Assembly (NCBI RefSeq): GCF_020379485.1
Contig: NC_063439.1
Location: 14,143,683-14,207,682, forward strand
DNA: 64,000 bases
Origin: Brassica napus
Taxonomy: Eukaryota > Streptophyta > Magnoliopsida > Brassicales > Brassicaceae
Reading direction: 5' to 3'
Of this stretch, positions 10,934 through 20,959 are shown piece after piece. The position numbers and the translations under genes are program-made. How positions within the stretch are numbered: position 1 is the stretch's first letter; each line of letters opens with the position of its first letter. The notes under the pieces are model-generated. The model searched no databases. It was given only the letters and a program-made list of their open reading frames with translations, and was not told where the DNA came from.

Positions 10934-11310
10934 GGCATGCCCACCTTCACATTTCAACACATCCAGACCACTTCAGATCAGTTTAAAAACGTGAGTGAAA
11001 GTAGAGAGAAAAAGCAAGAGGTTTCGATAGTTTTCGAGATCAGTTATGTTGAGGTCAAAATCGGTCACGACGGAATCAATGTCTGAAAGTCCGTAAAAAT
11101 CAGCATAACCGTTTTTACGAAAAGTAATCTTCATAGAGATATCTTTACGAACAGCCTTGCAGTAAAATATCGTCCAAATCTCAATCGAACCACTAAATAC
11201 CGATTGTCCGAAGGCAACGGACACGTATCCAAATCGGCCGCGGACAAGCTCGAGTATGGAAATCAGACCGCGGACAAGCCAAGCTCGATCGATACGCGGC
11301 GACCAAGCAT

Positions 11311-14300
11311 GCACACAGCTCGGTCGCTACGTAGCGACCGAGCATCCGTCTCGCTCGGTCGCTACGTAGCGACCGAGCCCGAGCCAAGCTCGGTCGCTAC
11401 GTAGCGACCGAGCGATCGTCCCGCCGCTACGTAGCGACCGAGCGATCGCTACGTAGCGACCGAGCGATCGTCCCGCTCGGTCGCTACGTGGCGACCGAGC
11501 TCGAGCCAAAGCTCGGTCGCTACGTAGCGACCGAGCTCGAGCCAAAGCTCGGTCGCTACGTAGCGACCGAGCAATCGTCCCGCTCGGTCGCTACGTAGCG
11601 ACCGAGCGATCGTCCCGCTCGGTTGCTACGTAGCGACCGAGCTCGAGCCAAATCTCGGTCGCTACGTAGCGACCGAGCGATCGTCCCGCTCGGTCGCTAC
11701 GTAGCGACCGAGCTCGAGCCAAAGCTCGGTCGCTACGTAGCAACCGAGAGATCGTCCCCCTCGGTCGCTACGTAGCGACCGAGCGATCGTCCCGCTCGGT
11801 CGCTACGTAGCGACCGAGCGATCGTCCCGCTCGGTCGCTACGTGGCGACCGAGCTCGAGCCAAAGCTCGGTCGCTACGTAGCGACCGAGCGATCGTCCCG
11901 CTCGGTCGCTACGTAGCGACCGAGCAATCGTCCCGCTCGGTCGCTACGTAGCGACCGAGCGATCGTCCCGCTCGGTTGCTACGTAGCGACCGAGCTCGAG
12001 CCAAATCTCGGTCGCTACGTAGCGACCGAGCGATCGTCCCGCTCGGTCGCTACGTAGCGACCGAGCTCGAGCCAAAGCTCGGTCGCTACGTAGCAACCGA
12101 GAGATCGTCCCCCTCGGTCGCTACGTAGCGACCGAGCGATCGTCCCGCTCGGTCCGCTACGTAGCGACCGAGCGATCGTCCCGCTCGGTCGCTACGTGGC
12201 GACCGAGCTCGAGCCAAAGCTCGGTCGCTACGTAGCGACCGAGCGATCGTCCCGCTCAGTCGCTACGTAGCGACCGAGCGATCGTCCCGCTCGGTCGCTA
12301 CGTAGCGACCGAGATCGAGCCAAAGCTCGGTCGCTACGTAGCAACCGAGCGATCGTCCCGCTCGGTCGCTACGTAGCGGCCGAGCTCGAGCCAAAGCTCG
12401 GTCGCTACGTAGCAACCGAGAGATCGTCCCCCTCGGTCGCTACGTAGCGACCGAGAGATCGTCCCCCTCGGTCGCTACGTGGCGACCGAGCTCGAGCCAA
12501 AGCTCGGTCGCTACGTAGCAACCGAGAGATCGTCCCCCTCGGTCGCTACGTAGCGACCGAGCGATCGTCCCGCTCGGTCTCTACGTAGCGACCGAGATCG
12601 AGCCAAAGCTCGGTCGCTACGTAGCGACCGAGCGATCGTCCCGCTCGGTCGCTACGTAGCGACCGAGCTCAAGCCAAAGCTCGGTCGCTACGTAGCGACC
12701 GAGCGATCGTCCCGCTTGGTCGCTACGTAGCGACCGAGCTCGAGCCAAGATTGGTCGCTACATAGCGACCGGGCGATCGTCCCGCTCGGTCGCTACGTAG
12801 CGACCGAGCTCAGCCAAGCTCGGTCGCTACGTAGCGACCGAGCGATCGTCCCGCACGGTCGCTACGTAGCAACCGAGCGATCGTCCCGCTCGGTCGCTAC
12901 GTAGCGACCGAGCGATCGTCCCGCTCGGTCGCTACGTAGCGACCGAGCGATCGTCCCGCTCGTCGTCTACGTGGCGACCGAGCTTGAGCCAAGCTCGGTC
13001 GCTACGTAGCAACCGAGCGATCGTCCCGCTCCGTCACTACGTGGCGACCGAGCTCAAGCCAAAGCTCGGTCGCTACGTAGCGACCGAGCGATCGTCCCGC
13101 TTGGTCGCTACGTAGCGACCGAGCGATCGTCCCGCTTGGTCGCTACGTAGCGACCGAGCTCGAGCCAAAGATTGGTCGCTACATAGCGACCGGGCGATCG
13201 TCCCGCTCGGTCGCTACGTAGCGACCGAGCTCAGCCAAGCTCGGTCGCTACGTAGCGACCGAGCGATCATCCCGCTCGGTCGCTACGTAGCAACCGAGCG
13301 ATCGTCCCTCGGTCGCTACGTAGCGACCGAGCGATCGTCCCGCTCGGTCGCTACGTAGCGACCGAGCGATCGTCCCGCTCGGTCGCTACGTGGCGACCGA
13401 GCTCGAGCCAAAGCTCGGTCGCTACGTAGCGACCGAGCGATCGTCCCGCTCGGTCGCTACGTAGCGACCGAGCGATCGTCCCGCTCGTCTCTACGTAGCG
13501 ACCGAGATCGAGCCAAAGCTCGGTCGCTACGTAGCGACCGAGCGATCGTCCCGCTCGGTCGCTACGTAGCGACCGAGCTCAAGCCAAAGCTCGTCGCTAC
13601 GTAGCGACCGAGCGATCGTCCCGCTTGGTCGCTACGTAGCGACCGAGCTCGAGCCAAAGATTGGTCGCTACATAGCGACCGGGCGATCGTCCCGCTCGGT
13701 CGCTACGTAGTGACCGACGATCGTCCCGCTCGTTCGCTACGTAGCAACCGAGCGATCGTCCCGCTCGGTCGCTACGTAGCGACCGAGCGATCGTCCCGCT
13801 CGTTCGCTACGTAGCGACCGAGCTCGAGCCAAAGCTCGTTCGCTACGTAGCAACCGAGCGATCGTCCCGCTCGGTCGCTACGTGGCGACCGAGCTCGAGC
13901 CAAGCTCGGTCGCTACGTGGCGACCGAGCTCGAGCCAAAGCTCGGTCGCAACGCAACGACCGAGCGATCGTCCCGCTCGGTCGCTACGTAGCGACCGAGC
14001 TCAGCCAAGCTCAGTCGCTACGTAGCGACCGAGCGATCGTCCGCTCGGTCGCTACGTAGCGACCGAGCTCGAGCCAAAGCTCGGTCGCTACGTAGCGACC
14101 GAGTGATCGTCCCGCTCGGTCGCTACGTGGCGACCGAGCTCGAGCCAAAGCTCGGTCGCTACGTAGCGACCGAGCGATCGTCCCGCTCGGTCGCTACGTA
14201 GCGACCGAGCTCGAGCCAAAGCTCGGTCGCTACGTAGCGACCGAGCGATCGTCCCGCTCGGTCGCTACGTAGCGACCGAGCTCAGCCAAGCTCGGTCGCT

Positions 14301-15570
14301 ACGTAGCGACCGAGCGATCGTCCCGCTCGGTCGCTACGTAGCGACCGAGCTCGAGCCAAAGCTCGGTCGCTACGTAGCGACCGAGCGATCGTCCCGCTCG
14401 GTCGCTACGTAGCGACCGAGCTCAGCCAAGCTCGGTCGCAATGTAGCGACCGAGCGCTCGTCCAGCTCGGTTGCTACGTAGCGACCGAGCTCGAGCCAAA
14501 GCTCTGTCGCTACGTAGCGACCGAGCGATCGTCCCGCTCGTCGCTACGTGGCGACCGAGCTCGAGCCAAAGCTCGGTCGCTACGTAACGACCGAGCGATC
14601 GTCCCGCTCGGTCGCTACGTAGCGACCGAGCTCAGCCAAGCTCAGTCGCTACGTAGCGACCGAGCGATCGTCCCGCTCGGTCCGCTACGTAGCGACCGAG
14701 CTAAGCCAAGCTCAGTCGCTACATAGCGACCGAGCGATCGTCCCGCTCGGTCGTTACATGGCGACCGAGCACGAGCCAAAGCTCGGTCGCTACTAGCGAC
14801 CGAGCGGTCGTCCTGCTCGGTCGCTACGTAGCGACCGAGCTCAGCCAAGCTCGTCGCTACGTAGCGACCGAGCGATCATCCCGCTCAGTCGCTACGTAGC
14901 GACCGAGATCGAGCCAAAGCTCGGTCGCTACGTAGCGACCGAGCGATCGTCCCGCTCGGTCGCTACGTGGCGACCGAGCTCCAGCGATCGTTCCGCTCGG
15001 TCGCTACGTAGCGACCGACCCGCTCGGTCGCTACGTAGCGACCGAGCTCGAGCCAAAGCTCGGTCGCTACGTAGCGACCGAGCGATCGTCCCGCTCGGTC
15101 GCTACGTAGCGACCGAGCTCGAGCCAAAGCTCGGTCGCTACGTAGCGACCGAGCGATCGTCCCGCTCGGTCGCTACGTAGCGACCGAGCTCGAGCCAAAG
15201 CTCGGTCGCTACGTAGCGACCGAGCGATCATCCGCTCGGTCGCTACGTAGCGACCGAGCTCGAGCCAAAGCTCGGTCGCTACGTAGCGATCGAGCGATCG
15301 TCCCGCTCGGTCGCTACGTAGCGACCGAGCTCGAGCCAAAGCTCGGTCGCTACGTAGCGACCGAGCGATCGTCCCGCTCGGTCGCTACGTAGCGACCGAG
15401 CGATCGTCCCGCTCGGTCGCTACGTAGCGACCGAGCGATCGTCCCGCTCGGTCGCTACGTAGCGACCGAGCTCAGCCAAGCTCGGTCGCTACGTAGCGAC
15501 CGAGCGCTCGTCCCGCTCGGTCGCTACGAAGCAACCGGGCTCGAGCCAAAGTTCGGTCGCTGTGTAGCGA
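11311..15570. repeat. Array of about 120 copies of a 26-bp perfect palindrome
   Basis: The unit is GCTCGGTCGCTAC followed by its exact reverse complement, centred on TACGTA. Copies are joined by two alternating spacers, gatcgtccc (9 bases) and tcgagccaaa (10 bases; a short form tcagccaa also occurs), giving 35-36-bp steps. Many variants are C-to-T or G-to-A at CpG (TAGCAACC, GGTTGC, CTACATAG). Longer blocks recur, for example 'aatctcgg' blocks about 352 bases apart (11651 and 12003). Read as protein it gives meaningless ARSLRSDRA or LGRYVATE repeats on both strands. Confidence 0.97.
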
Positions 15571-15991
15571 TTGAACCTTTCCGAACGTCAATACGACACC
15601 AGTTCTTGCATTCTCGTCAAAACCTTCGAATGCTATCTCCCGAAGACCGTAGCAAGCTCAGTCCATGTTTCCCGCCATTCTAATTCATCGATCAAACTTC
15701 GCGGATTAGAAACCGCGGAAAACTCGTAGTAAACGTGTCGAGTCGGAAGACGGCCCAAAGGGACCTAAAACACGACTCGAGGCCCATCCTATGATTTTCC
15801 TAACCAAAAGCCCGTAAACCACAGCCTGGTTACGCTTGGTCCACAAGGAAGGATAAATGTCAAGTTTCCGCGGATAAATACGGAAGTTTTGAAGATAATT
15901 GTGAAGATCGGGAAAAATGGAATATCTCCATTTTTATGCTATGACGGCTTAAGGGCAGAAGAGTAAAAGCGTAAACCGACCTTGGAGCTAG

Positions 15992-16000
15992 TATATAAGG
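15992..16000 (+). promoter_or_regulatory. TATA box of the LARD 5' LTR
   Basis: TATATAAGG, about 420 bases downstream of the array end. It is kept at the same place in the other LTRs (24866-24874; complements at 28161-28169, 36607-36615 and 44218-44226). The palindrome array therefore lies in U3, upstream of the promoter. Confidence 0.7.
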
Positions 16001-16563
16001 AGTCCTAGGCGAGGAGCAAGGGAGAGAACTTTTTAGATTCGGAATTCTCTGCACTTAGAAACTTTAGGCTTATTCTCGACAAGTTCGGTTTCTATGACTG
16101 GCACTCAATTACTAGACGAACTCGCCCAGGCAGTTCGATCTCTTGTCCAGCTCTATCAATTGAACTACGTTCGGCTTGATCCTCGAAAGGGGTACGTAGG
16201 CAGCCTTTAACAAGGTTCAGTCCGAAATCAATCTAAGCCTTTTAGATATCTTTTTCGTCCTTTGTTATCGAGCTGCGACTCAACTAGGATTAGGGTTTTA
16301 TGTTGCTAGAACTAGGTAACTCGCTGACGGCCCCCTGCGGCCAAAGCCTTTGTATTCTCTTGTAATGATCGCAACGCTCTTACGCGGACTCGAAATAAGA
16401 TCTACTGTTTTCTCTAAACTCGTTTGTTATCTTTTCATGATTTCCGCATATATTCGATCACTTGTCGTTGGCTCTCGCAGAGATCCGGGACCTCTGGGAA
16501 ATTAGGGTTTTCCTAGTTTCCTTATTTAAACGGAAATCGACAGTGCGAATTTCGGTTCCCACA

Positions 16564-16583
16564 GTTTGGCGCTAGAAGGAGGG
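16564..16583 (+). other. Primer binding site of the LARD
   Basis: TTTGGCGCTAGAAGGAGGG directly after the LTR, identical to the Tat1 PBS. It links this element to the Tat lineage although no pol is present. Confidence 0.8.
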
Positions 16584-16606
16584 GAGGTAACGGATTACTC
16601 TTACTC

Positions 16607-17071
16607 ATGGCCACAAAACGCTTGATCGAAACGATGTCTGGATATATGAAAGATAAACTCGTAGCACTGACTGCTCCTATTGCCAACGCTTACGCAAACG
16701 CCGTAGTTTTGAAAATCGAAAACTTAGTCGCGGCCTTCCGCCACAGGAAGAGCACTAAAACAAGCTCGCGATTTCTCCCTGTAAACAAGAAGGGAAACGA
16801 TAAATCTTATCAAAACCCCGTAAACAAATCTCGATGCGTAAGGGTTTTACCAAAACACGTTTTCCGAAAACATTTCGGAAGGATAAAACTTGTTCTCCCA
16901 AAAAAACCGCTGAAAAACCCCTACGTTAATCGCGGAAAAAGGAAACACAACAAAACGATCACACTGCTCGGTCACGCACACGCTGCTCGGTCGCTACGTA
17001 GCGACCGAGCACGCACACGGCTCGGTCGCTATGTAGCGACCGAGCACACACGCTGCTCGGTCGCTACGTAG
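16607..17071 (+). CDS. Short ORF after the PBS, unknown; runs into palindromes
   Basis: The ATG at 16607 is the first after the PBS, at the place where gag starts in relatives. The first 120 or so codons are basic (many K, R, N) and show no domain I recognise and no clear similarity to the gag at 43776. From about codon 125 the frame is palindrome sequence (ARSLRSDRA type). It may be a wrecked gag start or chance. Function unknown; probably not a real protein gene. Confidence 0.25.
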   Translation: MATKRLIETMSGYMKDKLVALTAPIANAYANAVVLKIENLVAAFRHRKSTKTSSRFLPVNKKGNDKSYQNPVNKSRCVRVLPKHVFRKHFGRIKLVLPKKPLKNPYVNRGKRKHNKTITLLGHAHAARSLRSDRARTRLGRYVATEHTRCSVAT

Positions 17072-17330
17072 CGACCGAGCACGCACGCTGCTCGGTCGCT
17101 ACGTAGCGACCGAGCACGCACGCTGCTCGGTTGCTACGTAGCGACCGAGCACGCACGCTGCTCGATCGCTATGTAGCGACCGAGCACGCACACGCTGCTC
17201 GGTCGCTACGTAGCGACCGAGCACGCACACGCTGCTCGGTCGCGACGTAGCGACCGAGCACGCACACTGCTCGTTCGCTACGTAGCGACCGAGCACGCAC
17301 ACGCTGCTCGGTCGCTACGTAGTGACCGAG
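16976..17330. repeat. Second palindrome cluster with a different spacer
   Basis: About ten copies of the same 26-bp palindrome sit in the internal region, but joined by acgcacacgct-type spacers (9-11 bases) instead of the two LTR spacers. One arm mutation (tcgcgacgtag) and several CpG decays are seen. The palindrome, not the spacer, is what is shared with the LTR array. Confidence 0.93.
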
Positions 17331-17335
17331 CTCAA

Positions 17336-18240
17336 GCCAACTCTCCACTCGCTACATAGCGACCTGTAAGGCCTCAGAAAGGTCCTCTTTTGGGTTCTCT
17401 TTTGAATCCTTGTCGAAACACTTTTCGTTTCGTCTCAATCGGAGTTTCCGTTGAGATTTTACGACGAAAACAAGTAGGACTCTTCTCGGCTTGCTTCCAC
17501 TCGCTACGTAGCGACCTGTCAGACTGTCAGTCGCTACGTAGCGACCTGTAAGGCCTCAGAAAGGTCCTCCTTTGGGTTCTCTTTTAAATCCTCGTCGAAA
17601 CGCTTTTCGTTTCGTCTCAATCGGAGTTTCCGTTGAGATTTTACGACGAAAACAAGTGGGACTCGTCTCGGCTTGCTTCCACTCGCTACGTAGCGACCTG
17701 TCAGACTGTCAGTCGCTACGTAGCGACCTGTAAGGCCTCAGAAAGGTCCTCCTTTGGGTTCTCTTTTGAATCCTCGTCGAAACGCTTTTCGTTTCGTCTC
17801 AATTGGAGTTTCCGTTTAGATTTTACGACGAAAACAAGTAGGACTCTTCTCGGCTTGCTTCCACTCGCTACGTAGCGACCTGTCAGACTGTCAGTCGCTA
17901 CGTAGCGACCTGTAAGTCCTCAAAGGGTTCCTCCTTTGCGTTCTTCTTTGAATCCTCTTCGAAACGCTTTTCGTTTCGTCTCAATCGGAGTTTCCGTTGA
18001 GATTTTACGACGAAAACAAGTGGGACTCGTCTCGGCTCCCTTCCACTCGCTATAGCGACCGAGATGACATCCTCACTCGCTATAGCGTCCTGTCAGGCCT
18101 CAAAGGGGTCCTCCTTTGCGTTCTCCTTTGAATTCTCATTGAAACGCTTTTCGTTTCGTCTCAATCGGAGTTTCCGTTGAGATTTTACGACAAAAACAAG
18201 TAAACCTCATCTTAAACTCCTTGGCTTGTTTCTGCTCACC
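17336..18240. repeat. 182-bp tandem repeat containing the palindrome core
   Basis: About four and a half units. The word ttgcttccac starts at 17491, 17673 and 17855, exactly 182 bases apart. Each unit has two copies of the 14-bp core TCGCTACGTAGCGA (flanks 'cac...cctgtcag' and 'cag...cctgtaagg') and about 120 bases of other sequence with 'gaaacgcttttcgtttcg', itself a dyad. The last units are degenerate and the cores shorten to TCGCTATAGCG. It is noncoding. Confidence 0.92.
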
Positions 18241-18330
18241 CTACCTCCATCTTTGCGTTCACTTTCGAATATCGATCGAAACGTCTCTTGTTTCGCCTCG
18301 ATTGAAGTTACCATTGAGACTTTACGATAT

Positions 18331-18350
18331 AAAAAAAAAAAAAAAAAAAA
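18331..18350 (+). repeat. Poly(A) run of 20
   Basis: Twenty consecutive A residues at the right edge of the tandem repeat region. It is a simple repeat with no LINE or SINE features next to it. Confidence 0.9.
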
Positions 18351-20678
18351 CAAACCGCAAAGACCTATTTTCTCGCATGGATTCAGATTAATCGTATAAA
18401 ACGGCAATGGTTAACTTAACACCTTAGCCGCCTTAACTATACGATTACGTTGAACTTTTTTTACAAAAATCGACGTCTTATCTAAGGAGAAGATAACAGT
18501 CAAGTTCGGAAGATAAATGTCAAGTTTCAAAGGATAAACACCAATATCGGAAATGGCGAACATACACGAGAATAGGAAACGGAAATGAGCACGCAAAACT
18601 GAGAAGGGACAAAACTGCATCTTCGAGAGAACTAAGGTATTTCCGACTTGAAATTTTTGAAATCAGACTTGGAGTTTTCGTAGGAAATTACTTTGAGGCT
18701 GCCATAGAACTTTAGGGAACGTAAAACCTAGGCGGATAGTCTAGCGAACTAAGTTTTAAGCGATTTTTCCTGTCTCGATATATTGTTCCATAATTGGTCA
18801 TCCAGATCTTGCAAACCGATCTAAACTCTCCGAAAGTCGAGAAACGATCGCCACACATATCAAGCTCGCTTCCTAAAAAGAGAAAAAGTTAGAGACATGA
18901 ACGTCGTCTTAAAACCGATTCATTTCTGGCAATTTCCTCGGAACCGACATATCCCAAGTCGTCAACGTGGAAACAACCAAATCACAGTCCAAGCGTAACC
19001 TATGAAAAACGTCCCGCGACTAGATCGTATTGAAATAAACTTCGGTAATACTCCATGGGTAACTCCAAGCAACTTTCACCTAAGATCAAAATCACAACGG
19101 GAACGTTTCTCGTAGAACCCGCAGAAACAATGCTACTTTGACATATGTATACATATCACTGAGTTACGACCTTCGTAAAATCGGTTATGTGATATGATAA
19201 ATTATCGTATAGCCCACAGTCGGAAATCATATGATAAATTCTTCGTAACGAAACTAATTCCTAACAACCAAACGGTTAACGGAAAATCGAAACTTTTCGA
19301 AAATTGACCAAGTTCAATACGCTCCTCCAAGCCCGCAACGTTTTAACCGTAATACGCAGCATGTAAGGAAAAATTCAGAACAAAGCTCCTAGAGCTATAC
19401 GAAACATCCTAAAGAATCCACGAAATAGATCTCGGATGGCCAACACTTCACAAAACACTATGAAGGAACACGCCTGTTCCCATGGACAAATTTACATGAC
19501 ACCTCAGTCATAATTCCTCGATCGCAAATAAAACTATTAGCATCCAAACAGGAACAACAATTTTGGCTGCGAACATTTGTAGTCAAACCAGAATGTTTCT
19601 CAAACGCAGGGCTAAGACTAAACCCTTGCAACATCGCGAAACATCTACAAACCCGCGAACATTTCGAGCCCGAAACGCGGCATACAAAAGAATAACAAAT
19701 CTTCAGCATCGCGAGACGTCGCAGACGCCTGAAGATTCGTTCTTCGACAAAATTTCCTTCCTCGATAAAAACATTTTCTTGGAAGACCAGACAGTCATAC
19801 GCACTAACATCTTCTCAAAACATATCCTTCGCGAAGACTCGAAACGGTATTTTTTACCATTAAGTTTGTTGCTGATCACAACAAACTCTCAACGTCCTAA
19901 ACAGACTTAGCCATCTCGTAGAGATGACTCTCGTACATCCGACACAAGGATAATAGCGCTATAAAAGAAATCCGAAATTTTGGTCCAGCACTTCCGATCT
20001 CCGGAGAGATGCTCGATTCCAACCATACAAGTCGTATAAGCCGAGAACCTATCGCGGACTTTAAATCGGTATGGAATCAGGATGAAACTGAAACGGGATA
20101 CGTAAGTCGAATTAGTCATCGCACCCTCTAAAACCAGGAGTAAACCTAGGTCTTGCCCTAAACCCAGCGCACTGGTCTCTAACATCTCTAGGCATAGTAT
20201 CAAACACCCTGATACGAGATCCCAAAATTTGTCTCTTTGCCAATATTCGAGAATCTTCAGAAATCCCGCAAGTTTACACACTGCGGAAAACTCTCGAAAC
20301 AGATTACGGATATAGCAATTCACACAGAGTTAGATTACGAGATGACAACTCGTAGTTTTTCTTCTACATCCATACAAAATGCCATTGGCAGCAACACGCC
20401 TTATAACCGCTACATAAAAACTAGACCATAAAGGTTTCACTAGAAAACTGGTCATAAGATCCTTAACTCAAAGACGAACTACGAAAGGCTTGATCCCTTC
20501 AACAAGGGTACGTAGGCAGCCGTCATAAGGCGCAGCCCCAATCTTATCGCGTTTTCTACTTTTAGGAGAGCGAGAAGATCACTTACCACAGACCTTTTCA
20601 ACCATTAATTCCGCCTAACTCACCTAACTTGCCTAAAGCCACTCGCTAGAACCTCACGCTAGAAGCTCATGATTCTAA
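18351..20678 (+). other. Noncoding internal spacer of the LARD
   Basis: No coding region is convincing here. Parts match the reverse complement of the post-aORF spacers of relatives: the 'cctaggtcttgccctaaac' block near 20148 has counterparts near 40435 and 51585. At 20490-20517 is a copy of the hairpin/TACGTAGGCAGC motif. The LARD thus kept the spacer that lies between pol and the antisense ORF in full elements and lost both genes. Confidence 0.7.
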
Positions 20679-20695
20679 CGAGCTGGGGGGCTAAC
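20679..20695 (+). other. Polypurine tract of the LARD
   Basis: CGAGCTGGGGGGCTAAC lies directly before the 3' LTR. Its complement lies beside the LTRs at 31104, 31658 and 38016, so it is the family's plus-strand primer site. Confidence 0.8.
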
Positions 20696-20959
20696 TGTTG
20701 GGGTCAAAATCGGTCACGACGGAATCAATGTCTGAAAGTCCGTAAAAATCAGCATAACCGTTTTTACGAAAAGTAATCTTCGTAGAGATATCTTTACGAA
20801 CAGCCTTGCAGTAAAATATCGTCCAAATCTCAATCGAACCACTAAATACCGATTGTCCGAAGGCAACGGACACGTATCCAAATCGGCCGCGGACAAGCTC
20901 GAGTATGGAAATCAGACCGCGGACAAGCCAAGCTCGATCGATACGCAGCGACCAAGCAT

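Larger units (their letters stand above)
11047..16563 (+). repeat. 5' LTR of the LARD (5,517 bp)
   Basis: It begins TGTTGAGGTC and ends CGGTTCCCACA. It holds a unique left part (11047-11310), a palindrome array of about 4.25 kb and a unique right part (15571-16563) with a TATA box. The simple forms of the same LTR (27596-28930 and 30070-31103, minus strand) are 1.0-1.3 kb, so the extra length is the array. Confidence 0.92.

Noticed and set aside
14642..15339. Open frames of 60-100 codons in the palindrome arrays
   Set aside because: They arise because the 35-36-bp units happen to lack stops. Both strands read the same peptide, and variation is at DNA palindrome level, not codon level.
11311..15570. 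CRISPR-like array: regular short repeats with short spacers
   Set aside because: The 'spacers' are only two recurring 9-10-base words, the repeat is a perfect palindrome, it lies in LTRs with TSD, PBS and PPT, and the genome is plainly plant. There are no cas genes.
18331..18350. Poly(A) tail of a SINE, LINE or processed pseudogene
   Set aside because: No RNA polymerase III boxes, no coding sequence upstream and no flanking duplication. It sits at the edge of a tandem repeat.
18411..18620. Small frames in the LARD internal spacer
   Set aside because: Short, unrelated to any family, and absent from the matching spacers at 40064-41200 and 51233-52198.
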